Part shown: in pieces, positions 16,286-24,861 of the stretch
Numbering within the stretch: the stretch's first letter is position 1
Layout of the letters: every line of letters begins with the position of its first letter
DNA from: Ferrovibrio sp964218355
GTDB lineage: Bacteria > Pseudomonadota > Alphaproteobacteria > Ferrovibrionales > Ferrovibrionaceae
Assembly: GCF_964218355.1 (NCBI RefSeq)
Contig: NZ_CAXPMC010000011.1
Location: 1 to 64,000 of the forward strand
DNA: 64,000 bases
Reading direction: 5' to 3'
The notes under the pieces: model-generated
Seen by the model: only the letters and a program-made list of their open reading frames with translations
What the model was told of the DNA's origin: nothing
The model's database searches: none
Program-made: the position numbers and the translations under genes

Positions 16286-17623
16286 ATGAGCCAGCCGCCG
16301 GACGAGACGCTGTTCAGCAAGGCGGGCCTGGAAACGGCCCCGGCCGGACCGCTGGCCGACCGCCTGCGCCCGAAGAATCTCGATGACGTGATCGGCCAGG
16401 ATCATCTGCTGAAGGAAGGCGGACCGCTGGCACGCATGGTGCAGGTGAAGCGGCTGGCCAGCCTGATCCTGTGGGGGCCGCCCGGCACCGGCAAGACGTC
16501 GATAGCCCGGCTGCTGGCCGACGCCACGGGCCTGCATTTCGCACCGCTGTCGGCTGTCTTCTCTGGCGTGGCCGATCTGCGCAAGGCTTTTGAAGAGGCA
16601 CGCCGCCGCCGCGCCGCCGGGCAGGCGACCCTGCTGTTCGTCGACGAGATTCACCGCTTCAACCGTGCCCAGCAGGATGGCTTCCTGCCCTACGTGGAAG
16701 ACGGCACCGTGGTTCTGGTCGGCGCCACCACCGAGAATCCCAGCTTCGCGCTGAATTCGGCGCTGCTGTCACGGGCTTCGGTGATCGTGCTGCACCGGCT
16801 GGATGATGCGGCGCTGGAGGCGCTGCTCGGGCGGGCCGAGGCCGAGGAGGACCGTCCGCTGCCGCTGACCGCCGAAGCGCGGGCCGCCATGCGGGCGATG
16901 GCCGATGGCGATGGCCGCTATCTGCTGAATATGGCCGAACAGATATTCACCCTGCATGACGGCGGCAGTCTCGATCCGGCCGGCTTGGCGGATCTGCTAC
17001 AGAAGCGGGCACCGCTCTATGACAAGAGTCAGGACGAGCATTACAACCTGATCTCGGCGCTGCACAAGTCGATGCGCGGCTCCGACTGCGATGCCGCGCT
17101 GTACTGGCTGGCCCGCATGCTGGTGGGGGGCGAGGACCCGCTGTATATCGCGCGGCGGATCGTCCGCTTCGCGGCCGAGGATGTCGGCATGGCCGATCCC
17201 AATGCCCTGCTGCAGGCGCTGGCGGCGAAAGACATGTACGACTTTCTCGGTTCGCCGGAAGGCGAACTCGGTCTCGTGCAGGCCGTGATCTACCTAGCCA
17301 CGGCGCCGAAATCCAACGCGGCCTACAAGGCAGAAAGTGCAGCGAAGCGGGCGGCGCGGGAACATGGCTCGCTGATGCCGCCGATGCACATCCTGAATGC
17401 GCCGACCAAGATGATGAAGTCGCTCGGCTACAGCGATGGCTATGCCTATGACCATGATGCCGCCGATGGCTTTTCCGGACAGGATTACTTTCCGGAAGGG
17501 ATGGAGCGGCAGCGCTTCTACCGGCCGGTTGAACGGGGTTTCGAGCGCGACATCATCAAACGACTGGAATACTGGCATAAGTTGCGCCAGCGTCGTGTGG
17601 CAGAAAACGACAGCGACTCGTGA
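16286..17623 (+). CDS. rarA: Replication-associated recombination protein A (RarA/MgsA, AAA+ ATPase)
   Basis: The 445-residue AAA+ ATPase has Walker A GPPGTGKT at residues 64-71, Walker B LLFVDEIH at 116-123, sensor TTENPSF, and the C-terminal MgsA region with HKSMRGSDCDAALYWLARM. RarA acts at stalled replication forks and binds SSB. It follows the protease by six bases, so the two are probably co-transcribed. Confidence 0.95.
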   Translation: MSQPPDETLFSKAGLETAPAGPLADRLRPKNLDDVIGQDHLLKEGGPLARMVQVKRLASLILWGPPGTGKTSIARLLADATGLHFAPLSAVFSGVADLRKAFEEARRRRAAGQATLLFVDEIHRFNRAQQDGFLPYVEDGTVVLVGATTENPSFALNSALLSRASVIVLHRLDDAALEALLGRAEAEEDRPLPLTAEARAAMRAMADGDGRYLLNMAEQIFTLHDGGSLDPAGLADLLQKRAPLYDKSQDEHYNLISALHKSMRGSDCDAALYWLARMLVGGEDPLYIARRIVRFAAEDVGMADPNALLQALAAKDMYDFLGSPEGELGLVQAVIYLATAPKSNAAYKAESAAKRAAREHGSLMPPMHILNAPTKMMKSLGYSDGYAYDHDAADGFSGQDYFPEGMERQRFYRPVERGFERDIIKRLEYWHKLRQRRVAENDSDS

Positions 17624-17686
17624 CCAGCGTTAACCATGCAGTCGGCAATCGCTGACCGGCCGGCCAATTTGGTGTAAACTACAGTT

Positions 17687-18085
17687 ATGGAAACGAGTTC
17701 ACCCCTGTCCCGGTTCTCGGCGCTGCAGCGGTACGGCGTGATCGGCGGTCTGCTGCTGGCGTTGCTGGCGGTTGCTGGTCTCTTCGGCGCGGCGACGATC
17801 ACGCTGCGTGAGGAGCCATATTTCGTGCCCGGCAGGCCTGTTCCGACCAAGGAAGAGTGTTTTTACGACCGGCTGGCCCGCTTCAAGAACATCAACAGGC
17901 AGATCATCGTCCAGGTGGCGCAGGAATGCGAACTGGAGATCCAGTCGCTGCAGGGCCACGAGAAAATGTATGACGCCTGGGTGGAAGAGCAGGCCGAGCG
18001 GGCGCGCCAGCGTGCCGAGCAGAAGGCCGAGCCGCTGCCCGAGGCCCCGAAGGAAGTCGACCGCGTCCGCCGGGTCTGGCGGTAA
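17687..18085 (+). CDS. Small single-pass membrane protein with helical tail, function unknown
   Basis: I do not recognise this 132-residue protein. One hydrophobic segment at about residues 17-37 (GVIGGLLLALLAVAGLFGAA) would anchor it in the inner membrane with the rest outside. Then comes VPTKEECFYDRLARFKNINR with one of two cysteines, and a charged helical stretch EEQAERARQRAEQKAEPLPE near the C-terminus. It occupies the slot between rarA and the pseudouridine synthase where many relatives carry the fluoride channel CrcB; it is not CrcB, which has four membrane segments. Confidence 0.6.
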   Translation: METSSPLSRFSALQRYGVIGGLLLALLAVAGLFGAATITLREEPYFVPGRPVPTKEECFYDRLARFKNINRQIIVQVAQECELEIQSLQGHEKMYDAWVEEQAERARQRAEQKAEPLPEAPKEVDRVRRVWR

Positions 18086-18117
18086 ATATCTCCGTTCACC
18101 TCCAGGCAGCACAGGTC

Positions 18118-19107
18118 ATGTCTCAGGTTACCTCCCGCATTGTGGCAGACGGCGAAGCCGACCTGCGGCTCGACCGCTGGTTCAGGCGGCATTTCCCGTG
18201 GGTCGGTCATGGCAAGCTGGAAAAGCTGCTGCGCACCGGACAGGTCCGCGTCGATGGCGGTCGCGCCAAGGCCTCGACCCGGCTGGAAGCCGGCCAGACC
18301 GTGCGGGTGCCGCCGCTGGGCGACCCTGCAGCGGCCGAGGCCGCGCCGGTGCGTCAGCCAAGGCCGGCCCGGGCCACGCCGGAACGGATCGCCGAACTGC
18401 AGGCCGCCGTGCTGCACCGGGACGAGTCCGTCATCGTGCTGGACAAGCCGGCGGGCCTCGCCACCCAGGGCGGCACCGGCCAGAGCGAGCATCTCGACGG
18501 CCTGCTCGACCATCTGCGTTTCGGACATGCCGAACGGCCGCGGCTGGTGCATCGTCTCGACAAGGACACCTCCGGGGTGCTGCTGCTGGGGCGCACGGCT
18601 GCGGCAACCGCCGCTCTGGCCAAGGCGCTGCGCACACGCGAGGCCCGCAAGCTGTACTGGGCGCTGGTGGTCGGCGTGCCGCAGCAGGCACAGGGCAAGA
18701 TCGTGCTGGCACTGTCCAAACTGCCCGGCGCCGCCGGTGAGCGCATGGTGGCAGACGAGGAGGATGGCAAGAATGCCGTCACGCTGTACCGCACCATCGA
18801 TACCGCCGGCAAACGTGCCGCCTGGCTGGCCATGGCGCCGCTGACCGGCCGCACACATCAGCTGCGCGTGCATTGCGCCGCCATGCAGACGCCGATCGTT
18901 GGCGATGGCAAATACGGCGGGCAGGCGGCGTATCTGACCGGCGGCGTCAGCCGCAAGCTGCATCTGCATGCGCGTGGCATCCGCCTGCCGCATCCGGATG
19001 GCGGCATGCTGGAGGTGCGGGCGCCGCTGCCGCCGCATATGCAGGGCAGCTGGGATTTTCTGGGACTGACCGAGGAAAAGTCCGCGGATGTCTGGCTGGA
19101 GGAATAG
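18118..19107 (+). CDS. rluC: RluC/RluD-family 23S rRNA pseudouridine synthase
   Basis: The 329-residue protein has an N-terminal S4 RNA-binding domain (residues 15-65, DRWFRRHFPWVGHGKLEKLL) and the catalytic domain with VLDKPAGLATQGG and the motif HRLDKDTSGVLLLG, whose Asp148 is the nucleophile. GRTHQLRVHCA near residue 245 is the RNA-contact motif. The rarA-linked position fits RluC (uridines 955/2504/2580 in E. coli numbering) but the exact target cannot be told from sequence. Confidence 0.9.
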   Translation: MSQVTSRIVADGEADLRLDRWFRRHFPWVGHGKLEKLLRTGQVRVDGGRAKASTRLEAGQTVRVPPLGDPAAAEAAPVRQPRPARATPERIAELQAAVLHRDESVIVLDKPAGLATQGGTGQSEHLDGLLDHLRFGHAERPRLVHRLDKDTSGVLLLGRTAAATAALAKALRTREARKLYWALVVGVPQQAQGKIVLALSKLPGAAGERMVADEEDGKNAVTLYRTIDTAGKRAAWLAMAPLTGRTHQLRVHCAAMQTPIVGDGKYGGQAAYLTGGVSRKLHLHARGIRLPHPDGGMLEVRAPLPPHMQGSWDFLGLTEEKSADVWLEE

Positions 19108-19134
19108 GCCGGCCCTGCCGCCGGGCCCGCGGCC

Positions 19135-20001
19135 CTAGCCCCGCAGCAGCGTGCGGATCGCGGCGCCGAGGAAATCCGCCACCACGCGCACCCGCGGTGC
19201 CCTGCGCAGGTCGCGATGCACCACCAGCCACAGATCGCGGCTGACCACGGCCTTGCCGGGGTCGGGAACCAGTTCGGGAAAGCCGCGGCCGATATAGTCC
19301 GGCAGCAGGACGGCGCAGGCGCCGGCCCGTGCCGCGGCCAGCAGGGGCTGCATGCTGTTGCTGCGGAGCACCGGGCGCAGGGCCGGCTGCCGCCCCAGCC
19401 ACTGGGTTTCCGGCAGGTCGGCAAGGCTGTCGTCGAAGGCGGCGACGGCATTCTGCTCGGCCAGCAGGGCGCCGCGATACAGCCGGTGGGGAACGGTGCC
19501 CAGCCGGCTGGCATAGAGATCGCCGCTCTGCGGGCGGGCCCAGCGGAAGGCGATATCGGCCTCGCGGCGGGCCAGGCTGAGCGAGCGATGCTCGACGACG
19601 ATCTCGATCTGCAGCAGTGGCCAGCGCTGCAGCAGGGCCGGCAGATGCGGTGCGATGCTGTAGCTGGCGACACCTTCGGTGGCGGTGATACGCACCAGGC
19701 CTTCGACCTGCTCCGCCTGGCGGGCGCCGGCCTGCCGGCCGAGCCGCAGCAGCGGGGCCTCGACCTGTTCGGCGGCGGCAATCACCGGCTGCGCTGCCGC
19801 AGTGGCACGGTAGCCGCGGGCATGGCGGTCGAACAGGATGACCCCGAGAGCCGTCTCAAGCGCGGCGATGCGCCGGGCCACGGTGGCGTGATTGACCTTC
19901 AGGCTGCGGGCCGCCGCCGACAGGCTGCCCCGGCGCGACAGTTCCAGCACGTAGCGCAGATCGTTCCAGTCCAGGGCGTCTGTGCGTTTTCGATCATTCA
20001 T
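19135..20001 (-). CDS. LysR-family transcriptional regulator
   Basis: The 288-residue protein begins with a winged helix-turn-helix (DWNDLRYVLELSRRGSLSAA, then ARSLKVNHATVARRIAALE, residues 10-62) and continues with the LysR effector-binding domain. It is divergent to the isochorismatase-like gene, the classic arrangement for a local regulator. The 75-base gap contains a perfect GTGCAA-N11-TTGCAC inverted repeat beginning two bases from its own start codon, so it probably controls both genes. The effector is unknown. Confidence 0.9.
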   Translation of the reverse strand: MNDRKRTDALDWNDLRYVLELSRRGSLSAAARSLKVNHATVARRIAALETALGVILFDRHARGYRATAAAQPVIAAAEQVEAPLLRLGRQAGARQAEQVEGLVRITATEGVASYSIAPHLPALLQRWPLLQIEIVVEHRSLSLARREADIAFRWARPQSGDLYASRLGTVPHRLYRGALLAEQNAVAAFDDSLADLPETQWLGRQPALRPVLRSNSMQPLLAAARAGACAVLLPDYIGRGFPELVPDPGKAVVSRDLWLVVHRDLRRAPRVRVVADFLGAAIRTLLRG

Positions 20002-20002
20002 C

Positions 20003-20025
20003 GTGCAATCTTATGGAATTTGCAC
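20003..20025. promoter_or_regulatory. Inverted-repeat operator for the LysR regulator
   Basis: GTGCAA (20003-20008) and TTGCAC (20020-20025) are exact complements spaced by 11 bases, the T-N11-A geometry of LysR binding sites. It overlaps the lysR untranslated leader, and its right arm could be the -35 hexamer (TTGCAC) of the isochorismatase promoter with TAAACC 16 bases on. Confidence 0.7.
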
Positions 20026-20076
20026 AGAGATCGCCATCGCCTAAACCTGTTCCGTCAACCGAACAGGAGAAAAGCC

Positions 20077-20697
20077 ATGACCCGCCCGAAGACATTGCTC
20101 GAGATGGCTGGTGCCGCCGGCCAGCCGGTGCTGTGGGACAAATCCGGGCTGCTGCTGATCGACCACCAGGTCGAATACACCGCGGCCGGCCGGCTGCCGC
20201 TGGCCGGGATCGATGCCGCCGCCGCCGAGATCGGCCGCCTGCTGGCTGCCGCCCGCCGCCACGGCGCCCCGGTGATCCATGTCCGCCACCATGGCCGGCC
20301 CGGCGGCGCGCTGTTCGACCCGGAGGGGCCGGGATCGCAGTTCATCGCCGGCATCGGCCCGGCGGATGGCGAGACCATCGTCACCAAGGCGCTGCCAAAC
20401 GCATTCGCCGGCACCGATCTCGATGCGCGGCTGAAGACGCTGGACCGCAGGGAGCTGATCGTTGCCGGTTTCCAGACCCATATGTGCGTCAGCGCCACGG
20501 TGCGCAGCGCAGTCGACCATGGCTACCGTTCGGCCGTCATTGCCGCCGGCTGTGCCACCCGCGACCTGCCAGACCCGCTGGGCGGCGGCGTCATGGCGGC
20601 CGCGGACCTGCACCGGGTGACCCTGACCGCTCTCAGCGACCGCTTCGCGACGATCCTGACGGATACAGGGGCTATTTCGGTGCCGGCAGCGGCGTAG
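20077..20697 (+). CDS. Isochorismatase-family cysteine hydrolase
   Basis: The 206-residue protein has the family triad Asp29 (LLIDHQVEY), Lys104 (IVTKALPNAF) and Cys137 (GFQTHMCVSAT), with the cis-peptide region preceding the cysteine. Members hydrolyse amides or vinyl ethers, for example nicotinamide, ureidoacrylate or N-carbamoyl compounds; the substrate cannot be told here. ATG 20077 follows CAGGAGAAAAGCC. The frame is open far upstream but only as a shadow of the opposing lysR. Its 3' end overlaps the opposing lipoprotein gene by 26 bases. Confidence 0.87.
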   Translation: MTRPKTLLEMAGAAGQPVLWDKSGLLLIDHQVEYTAAGRLPLAGIDAAAAEIGRLLAAARRHGAPVIHVRHHGRPGGALFDPEGPGSQFIAGIGPADGETIVTKALPNAFAGTDLDARLKTLDRRELIVAGFQTHMCVSATVRSAVDHGYRSAVIAAGCATRDLPDPLGGGVMAAADLHRVTLTALSDRFATILTDTGAISVPAAA

Positions 20698-21436
20698 CTT
20701 TCACCCCGCCGCGCGGGGCGGCGTCCACCGGCGGTACCGGCTGCAGGTTGCTGGCCGTCGCCGAGGGGCGGGTCCGGGTGCGCCGCTCGGGTGGCAGGTC
20801 GTCCCAGATGCGGTCGGCCTCGGCTAGGGTCAGGGCCTGGTCGCCCGGGCGGCAGGCCCGGCTGCGGTAAAGCAGCCGGCGGCCGGGGAAGTAGCACCAC
20901 AGGGCAGAGCCGAGATTGGCGCGCTGCAGGGCCGCGGCATCGGCGCTGTCGATCCAGCGGCTGCCGGGCGGACAGGCCTCGGCCTCGAAAATCTGTCCGG
21001 TGGTGTCATTGTAGCAGAGCGCCAGGCGGCGCTCGGGGGCGGTCATGCCGGTTGTCGCCGTCGGGGTGCCGCCGGCACGGGCAGGGCGGACATCGCTGCC
21101 AGGCAGCGGGGCGATTTCGGGGGCGGCACGACCGGCCACCGGCGCCCGGTTGCCGGCCGCGCCGAATTCCCGTTCTGCCGCATCGAGGCCGATCGGGACA
21201 TACCCCGGCGCGCAACGGCCGGTGCGGCTGGCATACAGCAGCCCGCTATCGGCATTGAAGCAGGCGGTTTCCGCGGCTGTGCCGTCGCCGGCGGTCGTGC
21301 CGCTGCCGCGGGCCTGCCGGTCGCCGTCGCCGGCCCAGCTGCGATAGAGGTTGCGGTTGAGATCGCGCACGCTGTCCTCCAGCCCGCTGCAGCCGGCCAG
21401 CCCGGCAAGGACCAGCAGCAGGAGAAGGGGGCGCAC
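20672..21436 (-). CDS. Lipoprotein with three Cys...Cys-x-Pro-Gly modules, function unknown
   Basis: The 254-residue protein begins at GTG 21436, three bases after the queF stop, with a lipoprotein signal ending LAGC (Cys16). Three related modules follow, each Cys-aromatic, 12-15 residues, then Cys-x-Pro-Gly: C59-F...C75-APG, C141-Y...C155-PPG and C181-Y...C195-RPG. Each pair of cysteines may form a disulfide in the periplasm. Linkers are rich in Ala, Pro and Gly. I know no named family for this arrangement. Coupling to queF suggests co-expression only, not shared function. Confidence 0.75.
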   Translation of the reverse strand: MRPLLLLLVLAGLAGCSGLEDSVRDLNRNLYRSWAGDGDRQARGSGTTAGDGTAAETACFNADSGLLYASRTGRCAPGYVPIGLDAAEREFGAAGNRAPVAGRAAPEIAPLPGSDVRPARAGGTPTATTGMTAPERRLALCYNDTTGQIFEAEACPPGSRWIDSADAAALQRANLGSALWCYFPGRRLLYRSRACRPGDQALTLAEADRIWDDLPPERRTRTRPSATASNLQPVPPVDAAPRGGVKATPLPAPK

Positions 21437-21439
21437 CGG

Positions 21440-21919
21440 TCAGCCGCGGCCGCGGTAGCTGGCAACGCCCTGGTCGGGCAGCCACAGGCCGGCCGGCGGC
21501 TTGCCGGTCTGGTAGAAGACATCGATCGGCATGCCGCCGCGCGGATACCAGTAGCCGCCGATCCGCAGCCAGCGCGGCTTCAGGGTGTCGACCAGTCGCC
21601 GGGCGATGCTGACGGTGCAGTCCTCATGGAAGGCACCGTGGTTGCGAAAGCTGTTCAGGAACAGCTTCAGAGATTTTGATTCAACGATCTTTTTCGTCGG
21701 TACGTAGTCGATGACCAGATGCGCGAAATCCGGCTGGCCGGTCATCGGGCAGAGGCTGGTGAATTCCGGCTGGGTGAAGCGGATCAGGTACAGCACGCCG
21801 GGCTGCGGATTGGGGGCTGTTTCCAGCACGGCCTCGTCCGGCGTGGCAGGCTGGCGGGCGGCCTGTCCCAGCTGGGTTAGGCCGGGGATCTGCTTGGGGG
21901 CGGGGCTGCGTTTGCTCAT
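21440..21919 (-). CDS. queF: NADPH-dependent 7-cyano-7-deazaguanine (preQ0) reductase
   Basis: The 159-residue single-domain QueF reduces preQ0 to preQ1 in queuosine synthesis. The catalytic Cys57 lies in PEFTSLCPMTGQPDF with Asp64 in the same block, and the substrate-binding motif VESKSLKLFLNSFRNHGAFH follows. This is the short, unimodular type. The start ATG at 21919 sits 69 bases from the divergent HAD gene. No other queuosine gene is in the window. Confidence 0.95.
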   Translation of the reverse strand: MSKRSPAPKQIPGLTQLGQAARQPATPDEAVLETAPNPQPGVLYLIRFTQPEFTSLCPMTGQPDFAHLVIDYVPTKKIVESKSLKLFLNSFRNHGAFHEDCTVSIARRLVDTLKPRWLRIGGYWYPRGGMPIDVFYQTGKPPAGLWLPDQGVASYRGRG

Positions 21920-21988
21920 GCCGGCTTTTTTGCCACAGCGGCCGGGAAAAAGCATCCGCGTCCGGCGGGTTGAGAGGCGGGGCCGGTC

Positions 21989-22708
21989 ATGCGACTCTGG
22001 GGCATGCAGGATTCTCTCACCCAGATCAGCCCGCCGCGGCTGGTGATTTTCGACTGCGATGGCACCCTGGTCGACAGCCAGCACCATATCGTTGGTGCCA
22101 TGCATGCGGCTTTCGGTGCCCATGGGCTGGCGCTGCCGGCAGCCGAGGCGGTGCGCCGGACCGTCGGCCTGCCGCTGGCTGCCGCGATCCAGCATCTGCT
22201 GCCCCCCGACGCCCTGCTGGCGCCGGTGCTGGATGCATACCGGACGGCGGCAATCTCCCAGCGCCAGGATCCCGACCACCACGAACCGCTCTATCCCGAT
22301 CTGCTGGAGACACTGGATATGCTGGAGGCGGCCGGCTGTCTGCTGGGCATCGCCACCGGCAAGGCGCGGCGCGGGCTGGATTTCACCCTGGCCGCCCACG
22401 GCCTGACCGGCCGTTTCGTCACCCTGCAGACGGCGGATTCGGTTCCGGCCGGCAAGCCGGCACCGGACATGGTGCTGCAGGCGATGGCCGAGACCGGGGC
22501 CGCGGTGCCCTCGACAATCATGGTCGGCGACACAACTTACGATATGGAAATGGCACGTCATGCCGGGGTAGCGGCCATTGGCGTGACCTGGGGGTATCAC
22601 GAGGAACGGATGCTGCGTGAGGCGGGAGCGTCCAGGATAATCAGCGGCTTCCGGGAACTTCCGGAAGCAGTGGCTGAACTGATCGGAGGTACCGAATGCG
22701 TGCGTTGA
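21989..22708 (+). CDS. HAD-family phosphatase, phosphoglycolate-phosphatase-like
   Basis: The 239-residue protein has the HAD motif I FDCDGTLVDS (Asp22 nucleophile, Asp24), a helical cap, motif II in GIATGKARRGLD, the GKPAPDMVLQAM lysine motif and VGDTTYDMEMA metal-binding aspartates. In alphaproteobacteria such a gene usually lies between rluC and the ATP12 chaperone, as here apart from insertions. Substrate is unproven. An internal ATG at 22004 is a possible alternative start. Its end overlaps the asmA-like start by 13 bases. Confidence 0.88.
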   Translation: MRLWGMQDSLTQISPPRLVIFDCDGTLVDSQHHIVGAMHAAFGAHGLALPAAEAVRRTVGLPLAAAIQHLLPPDALLAPVLDAYRTAAISQRQDPDHHEPLYPDLLETLDMLEAAGCLLGIATGKARRGLDFTLAAHGLTGRFVTLQTADSVPAGKPAPDMVLQAMAETGAAVPSTIMVGDTTYDMEMARHAGVAAIGVTWGYHEERMLREAGASRIISGFRELPEAVAELIGGTECVR

Positions 22709-24792
22709 AATGGATTGCGATTGTCCTGGTGCTGATTGTCGCCGCGGCGGTGGTCGTGCTGCTGACCGTCGATGTGAACCGCTTCAAGCCGCAGATCGTC
22801 GCCGCGGTGGAAGATGCCACCGGTCGCAAGCTCGACATCGCCGCGGACATGAAGCTGAGCCTGTTTCCGCTCGGCGTCAGCGTGAAGAAGGTCAGTTTCG
22901 GCAATGCCGGCTGGGGCAGCCGGCCACAGATGGCCACCATTGGCGAGTTCACTGCCGACCTCGACCTGTTTGCGCTGCTGCAGCGGCAGATCAAGGTCGA
23001 CCGGCTGGTGCTGTCGGATGTGGACCTGCTGCTGGAGCGGAATGCGAAGGGCGACGCCAACTGGGAGTTTGCACGGGCGGGCGGGCCCGGCGCGGCTCCG
23101 GCGGTGCCGGTGCAGGAGAAGGTCGAGGCGCAGGATGGCGGCCTGACCGGCATCCCGGTTGTCAGCGATGTGCTGCTGAAAAACGTGAAACTGGCCTGGC
23201 GCGATGCGCAGGCCGGGGCAAAGAACGACCTCCTGCTGCGCCAGCTGTCGGTGAAGCAGGTCGCGGGCAACCAACTCGCCGTCAGGCTGGCCGCCGATCT
23301 CGACGGCAACGAGGTGGCAGCCGAGGGCGTGCTGGGCAGCCTGGCCGAGCTGATGGCGCCAAGCCGGCCCTGGCCGGTGCGGCTGGCCGTCACGCTGCCC
23401 GGGGCAACCGCCAATCTGGACGGCACCATCGCCCAGCCCCTGCAGGGGAAGGGGCTGGTGATGAAGGTGATTGCCGAGGTGCCGGACCTGGCGAAACTGG
23501 CCAACCGCTTCGGGGCGTCGGCACCGGCCGCGCCGCTGCAGATGCTGGTCGAACTGCGGGACAGGGCGCCGCAGCATTTCCTGCTGAGGGACATCACGGC
23601 GCAGATCGGTGGCAGCGACCTGTCCGGCAATGGCGAGATCATGCTGGGCGGTGCGCGTCCGGCGGTGAAGTTCGACCTGGCGTCGAAAAGCTTCGACATC
23701 GTGCCGCTGCTGGACATGAAGGGCGGTGGCGGCAGCAGCGCCAGTGCGGCGGCGGCATCGCCTGCGCCGGCTGGCGGCAGTCAGGCACCGGCGCCGGCTG
23801 GCGGCCGTCTGTTCAGTGACGATCCGCTGCCGCTCGATGGCCTGAAAGCCGTCGATGCCGATGTGACCTACAGGGCCGCGAGCCTGCGCACACCGGCCCT
23901 GACGGCTGCGAATGTGGCGCTGTCGCTGCTGCTGAAGGACGGCGTTCTGAATCTGCGATCCGCCGCGCTGGATGCGGCCGGCGGGCATGTTGCGGGCACC
24001 GGCAGCCTGAATGGTCCGGGCAAGACCTTGGGCGTGAAGCTGGACGCCACCGGGATCGATCTCAGCGGTTATCTGAAGCAGGCGGCGATCACCGACATCC
24101 TGAATACCGGCGGCGTCACTGACCTGGCACTGGATGTCACCAGCCGTGGCGGCAGCCTGCACCAGCTGATGGCGGGACTGAACGGCAAGGTCACGCTGAA
24201 GGTGGGCGAGGGCGAGCTGAAGGAAGAATACATGAAAAGCTTCCTGCCGCGTCTGGCCGATGCGGTGGGCATCCTCGGCAGGGCCACGGCGAAGACCAAG
24301 CTGTACTGCGTGGTTAGCGGCCTCGACATCAGGGATGGCGTCGTCACCCCCCGTTCGCTGCTGGCCGAGACCGGGCGCATCAGCCTGACCGGCCAGGGCG
24401 ATGTCAATCTCGGTACCGAGCAGCTGGCGCTGCTGCTGGTGCCGTCCTCGCGGGATGTCTCCCTGAGCGCGGCGCTGCCGCCGGTTCGCGTGCGCGGGTC
24501 GCTGACCGATCCGAGTTTCAGTCCGGACCCGGCCGCACTGGCGAAAAGCGTGATCGGCGCTGCGGCAGGGGCTGCCCTGCTGGGCCCGATGGCGGTGCTG
24601 TCGCCGGTGCTGGGCAAGTCTGGCGGCGATGATTCCGCGGCCGCCTGCGCCAAGGCCATTGCGCTGGCGGAAGGGAAACCGGTGCCGCAGACGAAGGCGC
24701 CACCGGCCGGCAGCCAGCAGCAGAAGCCGGCATCGCCGCTCAACGAGCTGAAAGATATCGGCAAGTCGCTGAAAGGCCTGCTCGGGCGCTGA
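22696..24792 (+). CDS. AsmA-family protein
   Basis: The 698-residue protein has one N-terminal membrane helix (residues 5-24) followed by the AsmA signature VDVNRFKPQIVAAVEDATGR and repeated beta-rich segments. A Gly/Ser/Ala/Pro linker lies at about residues 345-372. The C-terminal AsmA_2-like domain has DPSFSPDPAALAKS near residue 605. AsmA-like proteins span the periplasm and are implicated in lipid transport and outer membrane assembly. It overlaps the HAD gene by 13 bases. Confidence 0.9.
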   Translation: MRALKWIAIVLVLIVAAAVVVLLTVDVNRFKPQIVAAVEDATGRKLDIAADMKLSLFPLGVSVKKVSFGNAGWGSRPQMATIGEFTADLDLFALLQRQIKVDRLVLSDVDLLLERNAKGDANWEFARAGGPGAAPAVPVQEKVEAQDGGLTGIPVVSDVLLKNVKLAWRDAQAGAKNDLLLRQLSVKQVAGNQLAVRLAADLDGNEVAAEGVLGSLAELMAPSRPWPVRLAVTLPGATANLDGTIAQPLQGKGLVMKVIAEVPDLAKLANRFGASAPAAPLQMLVELRDRAPQHFLLRDITAQIGGSDLSGNGEIMLGGARPAVKFDLASKSFDIVPLLDMKGGGGSSASAAAASPAPAGGSQAPAPAGGRLFSDDPLPLDGLKAVDADVTYRAASLRTPALTAANVALSLLLKDGVLNLRSAALDAAGGHVAGTGSLNGPGKTLGVKLDATGIDLSGYLKQAAITDILNTGGVTDLALDVTSRGGSLHQLMAGLNGKVTLKVGEGELKEEYMKSFLPRLADAVGILGRATAKTKLYCVVSGLDIRDGVVTPRSLLAETGRISLTGQGDVNLGTEQLALLLVPSSRDVSLSAALPPVRVRGSLTDPSFSPDPAALAKSVIGAAAGAALLGPMAVLSPVLGKSGGDDSAAACAKAIALAEGKPVPQTKAPPAGSQQQKPASPLNELKDIGKSLKGLLGR

Positions 24793-24803
24793 GACGCGGG
24801 GCT

Positions 24804-24821
24804 GGCACCGGGCCCGGTGCC
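24804..24821. repeat. 18-bp perfect palindrome between asmA-like and ATP12 genes
   Basis: GGCACCGGGCCCGGTGCC is its own reverse complement. It lies 12 bases after the asmA-like stop. No T-run follows, so it is a weak terminator candidate at best. Confidence 0.5.
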
Positions 24822-24861
24822 CGGTTGCCGTGCTGTCGTGGCGCCGGTATAAGCCGGCTCC

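Noticed and set aside
19216..20076. An upstream extension of the isochorismatase gene by about 290 codons.
   Set aside because: The extension lies antisense to a clear LysR gene and lacks family similarity; the ATG at 20077 has a good ribosome site and matches the family start.
24804..24821. An 18-bp perfect palindrome as intrinsic terminator.
   Set aside because: A true hairpin would need a loop taken from the stem, and no T-run follows. I list it only as a repeat.
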